64,000 bases of DNA from Lacinutrix mariniflava (GTDB lineage: Bacteria; Bacteroidota; Bacteroidia; Flavobacteriales; Flavobacteriaceae), in assembly GCF_001418015.1 (NCBI RefSeq), contig NZ_LIQG01000026.1, positions 496,001-560,000 on the forward strand, given 5' to 3'. The notes beneath the pieces are model-generated. The model was given only the letters and a program-made list of their open reading frames with translations, made no database searches and was not told where the DNA came from. Both the position numbers and the translations under genes were made by a program. The first letter of the stretch is position 1. Every line of letters begins with the position of its first letter. Shown here in pieces: positions 24,900 through 33,053 of this stretch.

Positions 24900-26750
24900 A
24901 TGGTAGAATTAGGAGGTATTATTATTCTTGGAATATTAGCACAATGGGTGGCCTGGAAATTTAAGATTCCTGCTATTTTACCCTTAATTTTAATAGGACT
25001 TTTAGTAGGACCAATTGCCGCCGAATTTTTAAGTGAAGATGGTACCAAATGGATAGAACCAATTTGGAATGGAGAAGAAGGTTTATTTCCTGGACAAAGC
25101 TTATTTTATTTTGTCTCATTAGCTATTAGTATCATTCTTTTTGAAGGAGGACTAACGCTTAAAATGAGCGAAATAAAAAATGTTGGACCAGTAATAACAA
25201 AGCTTATTTCTTTAGGTTCTATGGTTACATTTTTTGGAGCGGCAGTAGCTGCACATTACTCCTTTAATTTAAGTTGGGAGATTTCGTTTTTATTCTCAGG
25301 TCTTATTATAGTTACTGGACCAACAGTAATAACACCTATTTTAAGAAACATACCGTTAAAGAAAGATATTTCTACAGTATTAAAGTGGGAAGGTATTTTA
25401 ATCGATCCCATTGGAGCATTGGTCGCTGTTTTGGTTTTCGAGTTTATAAGTGTAGATGGCGGTGGAGAGTTTACAAAAACAGCATTAATAGAGTTTGGTA
25501 AAATTGTATTATTTGGTAGTACTTTTGGTTTCACTTTTGCACACGCTATGAACTTTATAGTTAATAAAAAGCTAGTACCACATTATTTATTAAATGTGTT
25601 TGCTTTGGCAGCAGTACTTGGTGTTTTTGTATTGTCTGATACTTTTGCACATGAATCTGGTTTACTTGCTGTTGTAGTAATGGGAATGGTTTTAGGAAAC
25701 TCTAATGCTCCTTATTTAAAAGAGCTTCTTTACTTTAAAGAGTCGTTAAGTATCTTGTTAATTTCTATTTTATTCATTCTTTTAGCAGCGAATATTAACA
25801 TGGAAGAATTGTATCTAATTTACAGCTGGAAAACAGCAGTATTATTTGCAGCAGTTGTATTTATTATTCGACCTATTGGTGTGTTTTTAAGTACTCATGG
25901 CTCTTCTTTAAAGCTTAACGAAAAAATATTTATTAGTTGGGTAGGACCAAGAGGAATAGTTGCAGCAGGTATTGCTTCATTATTTGGCTTAAAATTAGCA
26001 AAAGAAGGCGTTCCAGGAGCAGAGTATATAACACCTTTGGTGTTTATGATTGTTTTAGGAACCGTATTATTAAACGCTACAACTGCACGATTATTTGCTA
26101 AATTAGTTGGAGTGTTTTTAACTAAATCTGATGGTATTTTAATTGTTGGAGCCAGCAAAGTATCACGATTAATTGGTCATTATTTAGAATCTAATGGAAG
26201 GCACGTTGTATTAATAGATAGTAATCAAAGCAATATTGTAAAAGCTAAAGAATTAGGCTTAGAAGCTTTTAATACCAATATTTATTCTGATACTTTAATG
26301 GATAATATAGAGCTAAACGATGTAGGTTATTTAATGGCATTAACAGGAAGTAATGATATTAATAAGTATGCTATTAACAAGTTTAGTAAGCAGTTTGGTG
26401 AAAATGGATCGTTTAGATTAGTTTCTGTAGATGAAATGCAAGATGAAAAAAGCAACCCAAAAGAAGGCTTGTTTTCTCAGACAGACGATTATACCACACT
26501 TAGTAATGTCACTAGAAAATACCCAAGTATTCAAGAAATTGAATTAAGAGATAAAGCACATTACGATAGTTTAATTGAAATGGCTAATAACGATAAAGAT
26601 ATTATCCCTCTATTTATTAAGAATGAAGCATCCGAGATAGAAATTATTTCTTCCCATAACAAAGATGTTGAAGAAATAGGTGAAAATTGCCATTTAGTGT
26701 ATTTAGGTAAACCTTTTGATGTTGAAGAGGTTGCTAATGAAGAAGCCTAA
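24900..26750 (+). CDS. cation:proton antiporter with TrkA-N domain
   Basis: 616 residues: twelve or thirteen membrane segments (about 1-405), then a cytoplasmic Rossmann domain. CPA-type landmarks are A-I-L-P-L-I-L-I-G-L-L-V-G-P, L-F-E-G-G-L-T-L, V-T-G-P-T-V-I-T-P-I-L-R, the G-I-L-I-D-P-I-G-A-L ion-site segment, and G-P-R-G-I-V-A-A-G-I-A. The TrkA-N-like domain starts at about 413 with I-L-I-V-G-A-S-K-V-S-R-L-I-G-H. Exchanges sodium or potassium for protons at the inner membrane. Divergently placed from the USP-SulP pair, suggesting shared pH or salt control. Confidence 0.92.
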   Translation: MVELGGIIILGILAQWVAWKFKIPAILPLILIGLLVGPIAAEFLSEDGTKWIEPIWNGEEGLFPGQSLFYFVSLAISIILFEGGLTLKMSEIKNVGPVITKLISLGSMVTFFGAAVAAHYSFNLSWEISFLFSGLIIVTGPTVITPILRNIPLKKDISTVLKWEGILIDPIGALVAVLVFEFISVDGGGEFTKTALIEFGKIVLFGSTFGFTFAHAMNFIVNKKLVPHYLLNVFALAAVLGVFVLSDTFAHESGLLAVVVMGMVLGNSNAPYLKELLYFKESLSILLISILFILLAANINMEELYLIYSWKTAVLFAAVVFIIRPIGVFLSTHGSSLKLNEKIFISWVGPRGIVAAGIASLFGLKLAKEGVPGAEYITPLVFMIVLGTVLLNATTARLFAKLVGVFLTKSDGILIVGASKVSRLIGHYLESNGRHVVLIDSNQSNIVKAKELGLEAFNTNIYSDTLMDNIELNDVGYLMALTGSNDINKYAINKFSKQFGENGSFRLVSVDEMQDEKSNPKEGLFSQTDDYTTLSNVTRKYPSIQEIELRDKAHYDSLIEMANNDKDIIPLFIKNEASEIEIISSHNKDVEEIGENCHLVYLGKPFDVEEVANEEA

Positions 26751-26825
26751 TTAATTTAATTAATTTTAAAAAAACCAGTTCATCTTGTTTTTAACCCATT
26801 TCGGCATATTGTATTTCTATTAAAG

Positions 26826-26856
26826 GATTGATGATTTTATATTTACGTCATCAATC
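26826..26856. promoter_or_regulatory. inverted repeat straddling a promoter-like element before the receptor-LytS-LytTR genes
   Basis: GATTGATGA (26826-26834) and its exact complement TCATCAATC (26848-26856) flank TATATTTA (26838-26845), a one-mismatch -7 element, 16 bp before the ATG. The arrangement is that of an operator around the promoter. The binding protein is unknown; the LytTR regulator in the same operon is one candidate. Confidence 0.45.
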
Positions 26857-26871
26857 TTTAACGAATCAATT

Positions 26872-29229
26872 ATGAAATTAAATCTATTATTTATTCTGTC
26901 TTTCCTTTTCGGAATTACGTTGAGTTTCGCGCAAAACATAACCGGAACTATTTTAGACAATACCAATCAACCACAGCCTTTTGCTAATGTTCTTATTTAT
27001 AAAGAAGGAAGCACTAGTCCTTTAACAGGAACCGTTAGTGATGATAACGGAAAGTACGAGTTTAAAAATCTAGAGCAAGGTAGTTACAGTTTAGAAATCT
27101 CTTTATTAGGTTTTAAAACCGAAAAGTGTGACGTTTTTCAACTCGTACAAGAATCAAAAACAGTAAACTTCACCTTAAAGGAAGAAGCCCAAACGCTAGG
27201 AGAAGTTGTTATAAAAAGCAAACGACCAGTTATTAGGCAAACGGCAGAAAAACTAATAGTAGATTTAGAAAATTCTGAAATGATAAATTCTAATTTACAA
27301 GATGTTATGAAACGTGTTCCAGGTGTTATTGTAACCAATAATGGAATAAGCTACGCAGGAAAAAGCAATATTAGAATTTTAATAGATGGCAAGACTACCG
27401 AGTACATGGATATGGACACTTTGCTTCGCGATATGCCAGCCGATAATATAGCAAGAGTAGAACTAGTAGAACAACCAGGAGCAGAGTTCGATGCAGAAGG
27501 CTCTGGACCAATAATAAACATTATTTTAAAGAAAAATGTAAAATTAGGTACACATGGTAATGTTGTAGGTTGGGTTGGTGAGGACGAAGGTATCGAGTAT
27601 GGAACAAGTGCTTCGATAGCGAGCTATAAAAACAAACTAAATTGGCAAACAAGTATTGGGTATTCAAGTCCTACTTGGCGGGAAGATTTGTTTATTAAAA
27701 GAACTGTTGGTAATAACACATACGATCAAGCTACAATAGAAGCTTATAATCCACAAAGTATTAGATTAGGAGGTAGCGTAGATTATTACATAAACGATAA
27801 TAATACTATAGGAATTGGTGTAAGAAGAAACACAACAAAGTCCGATAGGACCTCTCAAAGTTCAAACATAATTACTAGTGAAACTGCAACAGACTTTTTA
27901 CTATCTCAAAACACTTACGATAGAGACCAAATTGTTTTTAATGTAAATCCATATTATGAGTATAAAACAGGTGCTCATAAATTTAACATGGATTTTAATT
28001 TTGTAGATTATTCTAACACTAATAAAAACACTATTTCTTCAGTTTTAGGAAGTACTATTCCATACACAAATCAACGTTATTTACAAGATGGAGAGTATCA
28101 AATTAAAACCTATAAAGCAGATTATTCAAGACTGTTTTCTGAAGATTTTAAAGTCAGTTTTGGTAGTAAATTTTCAAATGTAAATACAGATAGCGATTTA
28201 ATGTCTTTTACCGAAAACGATAACGGAAATTTTGATTTTAATGCAAATGCAAGTAATCGATTTTTAGTAGATGAAACTGTTTTTGCACTCTACTCTAAAT
28301 TAAATTTAACCAAAGGAAAATGGTCTTTTTCTGGAGGATTACGTTTTGAAGATAGTAATACTAAAGGCACATCAAGCAGTAATAACGAAACACGAGAGCG
28401 TAAAATTTCTAAACTATTTCCAAGTGCTTCCTTGAGTAGAAAAATAAACGAAAACTTAAGCGGAAGTATTGCGTATAGTTATAGAATTCGCCGTCCAAAT
28501 TATAATACTTTAAATTCATTTGTAACCTATTACGATCCGTTATCGTCCGATGTTGGAAACCAAAATTTAAGGCCAGCTTTTACTAATAATTATCAGTTTA
28601 ATTTAACCTACGATGGGCAACCTTTTTTTACGGTTGGTTATAGCGAAACCGAAGATGCTATGTTTCAGTTTATATCGCAAAATAATGATACAGCCGAAAT
28701 AAGTAGAACAACCATTAATTTATCGGACAGTAAAAACTGGAATTTTAGATTATTTGGACCTTTAAGTTTTATTAAAGGTGTAGAAGGTTATACCGGTTTT
28801 ATTGTAAATTATAATAAGTTTGAGTCTAACCCAAACAATTTAAACCTAGACAAATGGAGTTTAATGTGGTTTTCTCAAGCGAGTTATGAGCTGCCATGGG
28901 AAATTAGTGCAGAACTTAGTGCAAACTATGGAACGGGAGCTTTAGAAGGTGGTATAGATACAGACTGGTTTGCAGGACTAGATTTTTCTTTTGGAAAAAA
29001 ATTTTTAGACGAAAGCCTTAAACTAAACTTAGGCTTCAATAAAATGCTAAATAGAGGTTTTATAGGTGAAATAAACTATAATAACTTGCAAGCAGATGTG
29101 GAAAGCAACCAATCAAGACAAAATATTCAGTTAAGAGCAACGTATAGTTTTGGTTCTAAATACGGAAAAAAGAAGAACAGAAGTAATGCTTCTAAAGACG
29201 AAGAAAATAGAATTGATGATAATAATTAA
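26872..29229 (+). CDS. outer-membrane beta-barrel receptor (TonB-receptor-like, OMP_b-brl_3 type)
   Basis: 785 residues: signal peptide ending S-F-A-Q (about 21), a carboxypeptidase-regulatory-like domain (about 22-105, I-T-G-T-I-L-D...G-K-Y-E-F-K-N-L), a plug-like domain (about 115-225) with V-M-K-R-V-P-G-V-I-V and G-A-E-F-D-A-E-G-S-G-P-I-I-N-I, then a long beta-barrel to the end with a Lys/Arg/Asn-rich periplasmic tail. Such proteins are common in Flavobacteriaceae; substrate unknown. It is 15 bp ahead of a LytS-like kinase gene and is likely the first gene of an operon with the two-component pair. It is paralogous to the gene at 33054-35447. Confidence 0.9.
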   Translation: MKLNLLFILSFLFGITLSFAQNITGTILDNTNQPQPFANVLIYKEGSTSPLTGTVSDDNGKYEFKNLEQGSYSLEISLLGFKTEKCDVFQLVQESKTVNFTLKEEAQTLGEVVIKSKRPVIRQTAEKLIVDLENSEMINSNLQDVMKRVPGVIVTNNGISYAGKSNIRILIDGKTTEYMDMDTLLRDMPADNIARVELVEQPGAEFDAEGSGPIINIILKKNVKLGTHGNVVGWVGEDEGIEYGTSASIASYKNKLNWQTSIGYSSPTWREDLFIKRTVGNNTYDQATIEAYNPQSIRLGGSVDYYINDNNTIGIGVRRNTTKSDRTSQSSNIITSETATDFLLSQNTYDRDQIVFNVNPYYEYKTGAHKFNMDFNFVDYSNTNKNTISSVLGSTIPYTNQRYLQDGEYQIKTYKADYSRLFSEDFKVSFGSKFSNVNTDSDLMSFTENDNGNFDFNANASNRFLVDETVFALYSKLNLTKGKWSFSGGLRFEDSNTKGTSSSNNETRERKISKLFPSASLSRKINENLSGSIAYSYRIRRPNYNTLNSFVTYYDPLSSDVGNQNLRPAFTNNYQFNLTYDGQPFFTVGYSETEDAMFQFISQNNDTAEISRTTINLSDSKNWNFRLFGPLSFIKGVEGYTGFIVNYNKFESNPNNLNLDKWSLMWFSQASYELPWEISAELSANYGTGALEGGIDTDWFAGLDFSFGKKFLDESLKLNLGFNKMLNRGFIGEINYNNLQADVESNQSRQNIQLRATYSFGSKYGKKKNRSNASKDEENRIDDNN

Positions 29230-29244
29230 TACATTCGTTTTAGA

Positions 29245-30258
29245 ATGAATACAAAACTAAACAAATCGGATTATATATTACTGACTATCTATTTTGTAAT
29301 ATCCATTGCAATGCAGGCGTTAGATTATTACGATCGTCAGGCATTAACAAGGGAATATTGGGTCGATTTCCCTGTAGACATAATAATGATTCTTACATTA
29401 ATTGCAATATTTATGTATTGGCTAATACCTAAATATATTATAGAGCAAAAAAAGTATTTCAATTTTATATTTTTTAGTCTTATAGCCATGATTGTTATTG
29501 GAGGTATAGATAAAGTTGTTGGTTACTGGTCTGGAGATAATGATTGGAGTCGATTCCCTTCAACCTTTTGGTTTATTATTGAATCTATATCCATAAGCGC
29601 AAACCAAATGGGATTGCCTTTTGGGTTGCTTTTAACCAAGAAATTTTACGAAAGCCAAACACAGCTTCTTACTATAGAAAAACAACAAAAAGAAAACGAA
29701 CTCAAATTATTACGTTCACAAATAGATCCTCATTTTTTATTTAATAATTTAAATACATTAGACTCTTTAATAGATAGCGATCCAGATAAAGCGAAAGAAT
29801 ATATTAATAGGCTATCGTTAATTTATCGCTATTTAATAAAGACTAAAGATGCTGAGGTCATGGAGTTGTCTGAAGAAATTGAATTGGCAGAAAATTACAT
29901 GTTTTTAATTAAAACGAGATTTGGAAACGATTACGATTTTAAAATTGAAAGAGACACAGACATTACAGATAGGTTTATTCCAACAGGAGCAATTCAAGCC
30001 TTATTAGAGAACGTTGTAAAACACAATAAGCCACAAAACAACAAAGCAATAGCAACAACTATTTTAGTTGAAGAAAACACGCTTAAAGTAACAAATACAA
30101 AATCTGGAATCTTATCTAAAGACGAATCGTTTGGAACAGGTTTAGAAAACTTAAAAGCACGATATAAATTATTATCAGATAAGGAAGTAATAATTATAAA
30201 TACAGATAAAGAATTTGTTATTTCAATTCCAATTATTAAATTAATTGACGAAAATTAG
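29245..30258 (+). CDS. LytS-type sensor histidine kinase
   Basis: 337 residues. Four hydrophobic helices (about 10-135) form a small membrane sensor. A short coiled coil is followed by the His_kinase signature L-R-S-Q-I-D-P-H-F-L-F-N-N-L-N-T-L-D, with the phosphorylated His in P-H-F. A GHKL ATPase domain follows: L-L-E-N-V-V-K-H-N as the N box, and F-G-T-G-L-E-N-L-K-A-R as the G box. Autophosphorylates and passes phosphate to the LytTR regulator encoded five bases downstream. Confidence 0.95.
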   Translation: MNTKLNKSDYILLTIYFVISIAMQALDYYDRQALTREYWVDFPVDIIMILTLIAIFMYWLIPKYIIEQKKYFNFIFFSLIAMIVIGGIDKVVGYWSGDNDWSRFPSTFWFIIESISISANQMGLPFGLLLTKKFYESQTQLLTIEKQQKENELKLLRSQIDPHFLFNNLNTLDSLIDSDPDKAKEYINRLSLIYRYLIKTKDAEVMELSEEIELAENYMFLIKTRFGNDYDFKIERDTDITDRFIPTGAIQALLENVVKHNKPQNNKAIATTILVEENTLKVTNTKSGILSKDESFGTGLENLKARYKLLSDKEVIIINTDKEFVISIPIIKLIDEN

Positions 30259-30262
30259 AACA

Positions 30263-31027
30263 ATGAAAATTTTAATTCTAGAAGACGAAATACCAGCATA
30301 TCAAAAATTAGTTTCTTTTGTAAACGACTATTTTAATGAGCATATTCCTCACGATTGGGCAAGATCTAATACAGAAGGAAAAGTGTTTCTGGTAAACAAT
30401 AAGTACGACTTTATTTTGTCGGATATCCAATTGTTAGATGGCGTCTCGTTCGATTTGTTTAATGAAATAGATATCGATTCTCCAATTATTTTCTGTTCTG
30501 CTCACGACGACTATTTGTTTCAAGCCTTCAACACAAATGGTATTGCATATATTTTAAAGCCGTATACGCAAACAGATTTTAAAAAGGCTATAGAAAAATA
30601 TCAGTCTTTATTTAAACAAGGCGATTATAATTCACTTTCTAGCGAAACAATTACAGAACTTAAAGTTGCTTTAAAAGAAGAATCTAATAGCTACAAAAAA
30701 CGTTTCGTAATTAAAAAAGCAAAAGGAATTCAACTCTTAAATGTTTCAGAAATTAGTGTAATTGAAGCTTCAGGAGATTTTTGTATTGCCACAGATTTTA
30801 AGGGAAAACGGCACATTATTTCTCAAAATTTAGGATCAATTCTTCAACAATTAAATCCAACTAAATTTTTTAAAATAAACCGAAGCGAGATTCTAAGCAT
30901 AGATTACATAGAAAATTTAGAAAGTCATTTTAAAAACCGATTACTAATTAAAGTAAAAGGCTTAAAAGATAAAGTAATGACCAGTTCTTCTACAACAGCA
31001 GAGTTTAGAAAATGGTTAGAGCAATAA
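30263..31027 (+). CDS. LytTR-family response regulator
   Basis: 254 residues from the ATG at 30263 (an upstream TTG at 30245 lies within the kinase gene and is less likely). Receiver domain M-K-I-L-I-L-E-D-E-I with phosphoacceptor Asp54 in I-L-S-D-I-Q-L-L-D-G and the conserved Lys in I-L-K-P-Y. A LytTR DNA-binding domain lies at about 145-254, with F-V-I-K-K-A-K-G-I-Q, V-I-E-A-S-G-D-F-C, F-F-K-I-N-R-S-E-I-L and the final E-F-R-K-W-L. Partner of the LytS kinase just upstream; probable targets include its own operon promoter and the receptor genes. Confidence 0.95.
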   Translation: MKILILEDEIPAYQKLVSFVNDYFNEHIPHDWARSNTEGKVFLVNNKYDFILSDIQLLDGVSFDLFNEIDIDSPIIFCSAHDDYLFQAFNTNGIAYILKPYTQTDFKKAIEKYQSLFKQGDYNSLSSETITELKVALKEESNSYKKRFVIKKAKGIQLLNVSEISVIEASGDFCIATDFKGKRHIISQNLGSILQQLNPTKFFKINRSEILSIDYIENLESHFKNRLLIKVKGLKDKVMTSSSTTAEFRKWLEQ

Positions 31028-31030
31028 AGC

Positions 31031-31064
31031 AAAAAACCTTCAGCGTAAACTGAAGGTTTTTTTT
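31031..31064. terminator. bidirectional terminator between the LytTR gene and lepA
   Basis: 13-bp stem AAAAAACCTTCAG/CTGAAGGTTTTTT with a six-base loop and T runs in both directions. It serves the LytTR operon and convergent lepA. Confidence 0.92.
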
Positions 31065-31095
31065 ATATCTAAAATTCGAATTGTTAATAATCGAA

Positions 31096-32892
31096 TTAAT
31101 CATTCAACTTTAAAACAGCCATAAATGCTTGTTGAGGTATTTCTACATTACCAACTTGGCGCATACGTTTTTTACCTTTTTTCTGCTTTTCTAGTAACTT
31201 ACGTTTACGCGAAATATCTCCACCATAACATTTTGCCGTTACATCTTTACGTACAGCTTTTACTGTCTCTCTAGCAATAATTTTTGCTCCAATTGCTGCT
31301 TGAATAGGAATATCGAATTGTTGACGTGGAATTAATTCCTTCAACTTAGCACACATTTTTTTACCAATATTATTAGCGTTGTCTGCATGTATAAGCGCAG
31401 AAAGCGCATCAACAGGACTACCGTTTAATAATACATCTAAACGTACTAATTTTGACGTTTTCATACCAATTGGATGGTAATCGAAAGAAGCATAACCTTT
31501 AGATACTGTTTTTAAACGATCATAAAAATCGAAAACAATTTCTGCTAAAGGCATTTCGAACGTTAATTCAACACGCACAGCTGTTAAATACGTTTGGTTA
31601 GTAATCATACCACGTTTTTCAATACATAAACTCATAACATTACCAACAAAGTCGGCTTTAGTAATTATGGTTGCTTTAATAAACGGCTCTTCAACACGAT
31701 TTACTGTAGAAGGATCTGGTAAATCACTTGGGTTATTTACTATAAAAGGTGTGTCTGGATGTTTGTTTGTAAATGCATTGTACGATACATTGGGAACCGT
31801 TGTAATAACAGTCATGTCAAACTCACGTTCTAAACGCTCTTGAATAATTTCCATGTGTAACATTCCTAAGAATCCACAACGAAAACCAAAGCCTAATGCC
31901 GCAGAACTTTCTGGAGCAAACACTAAAGACGCATCATTTAACTGAAGCTTTTCCATAGAGTTTCTAAGCTCTTCGTAATCCTCTGTATCTACAGGGTAAA
32001 TACCTGCAAAAACCATAGGTTTTACATCTTCAAAACCTTCAACAATGTTAGTCGTTGGGTTTACTGCATCTGTAATAGTATCTCCAACCTTAACTTCTTT
32101 TGCTGTTTTAATACCAGTAATTAAATACCCAACATCTCCTGTTTTAACACTCTTTTTTGCAACTTGAGTTAGTTTTAAAGTACCAACTTCATCTGCGTTA
32201 TATTCGTTACCTGTAGCAACAAATTTAATTTTTTGTCCTTTTTTAATTTCTCCGTTAAAAACTCTAAAATACGTTTCAATACCTCTAAATGTATTGTAAA
32301 CCGAATCGAAAATTAAGGCTTGTAAAGGCGCATCTGGATCTCCTTTTGGAGCCGGAATACGTTCAATAACTGCTTTTAAAATATTCTCGACACCAAAACC
32401 CGTTTTTCCACTGGCATGAATAACTTCACTTGGATCACAACCTAAAAGGTCTACAATATCATCTGTTACTTCTTCTGGGTTTGCACTTGGTAAATCTACT
32501 TTATTTAAAACAGGAATAATTTCTAAATCATTGCCAAGGGCTAAATATAAATTAGAAATCGTTTGTGCTTGAATACTTTGTGCAGCATCTACAATTAACA
32601 ATGCACCTTCACAGGCAGCGATAGATCGCGATACTTCGTAAGAGAAATCTACGTGACCAGGTGTATCAATTAAGTTTAAAATGTATTCTTGACCTTCGTA
32701 AGTATATTCCATTTGGATGGCGTGCGACTTAATGGTAATACCACGTTCACGTTCCAAATCCATTGTATCTAAAAGTTGCGCTTGTTGTTCACGTGCGGTA
32801 ACAGAGCCTGTTGCATCGAGTAAACGATCGGCAAGTGTACTTTTTCCGTGATCAATATGTGCAATTATGCAAAAATTTCTAATGTGCTTCAT
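31096..32892 (-). CDS. lepA: elongation factor 4
   Basis: 598-residue ribosome-associated GTPase that back-translocates or helps the biogenesis of ribosomes. The GTPase domain has [10 protein letters not shown] (P loop), R-G-I-T-I-K (switch I Thr), D-T-P-G-H-V-D-F and N-K-V-D-L-P. EF-G-like domains II, III and V follow, and the LepA-specific C-terminal domain with [21 protein letters not shown]. Length equals the family standard. Monocistronic. Confidence 0.98.
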   Translation of the reverse strand: MKHIRNFCIIAHIDHGKSTLADRLLDATGSVTAREQQAQLLDTMDLERERGITIKSHAIQMEYTYEGQEYILNLIDTPGHVDFSYEVSRSIAACEGALLIVDAAQSIQAQTISNLYLALGNDLEIIPVLNKVDLPSANPEEVTDDIVDLLGCDPSEVIHASGKTGFGVENILKAVIERIPAPKGDPDAPLQALIFDSVYNTFRGIETYFRVFNGEIKKGQKIKFVATGNEYNADEVGTLKLTQVAKKSVKTGDVGYLITGIKTAKEVKVGDTITDAVNPTTNIVEGFEDVKPMVFAGIYPVDTEDYEELRNSMEKLQLNDASLVFAPESSAALGFGFRCGFLGMLHMEIIQERLEREFDMTVITTVPNVSYNAFTNKHPDTPFIVNNPSDLPDPSTVNRVEEPFIKATIITKADFVGNVMSLCIEKRGMITNQTYLTAVRVELTFEMPLAEIVFDFYDRLKTVSKGYASFDYHPIGMKTSKLVRLDVLLNGSPVDALSALIHADNANNIGKKMCAKLKELIPRQQFDIPIQAAIGAKIIARETVKAVRKDVTAKCYGGDISRKRKLLEKQKKGKKRMRQVGNVEIPQQAFMAVLKLND

Positions 32893-32925
32893 AATCTATA
32901 GGCTCTCAAAAAAATGGAGAGACTG

Positions 32926-32933
32926 CAAATATA
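32926..32933 (-). promoter_or_regulatory. -7 element of lepA
   Basis: TATATTTG on the minus strand, a perfect TAnnTTTG 33 nt before the lepA ATG. No clear -33 TTG. Confidence 0.5.
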
Positions 32934-32987
32934 AGGCATTTATTGGCGATTTTTTTAGTTTTCTTCGGCTTAGTAAACAGTTAAAAT

Positions 32988-33005
32988 TTACGGTTTTTAC
33001 CGTAA
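32988..33005. promoter_or_regulatory. palindrome between lepA and the second receptor gene
   Basis: TTACGGT, four T, ACCGTAA: a perfect 7+7 inverted repeat 48 bp ahead of the receptor ATG. Its core CGGT(T)TTTACCG closely matches the one at 39753-39769. Candidate regulator binding site. Confidence 0.35.
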
Positions 33006-33053
33006 CAAAAAATGAAAAACTATTAGTAACTTGCTTTTTCGTTAAAAAATCAA

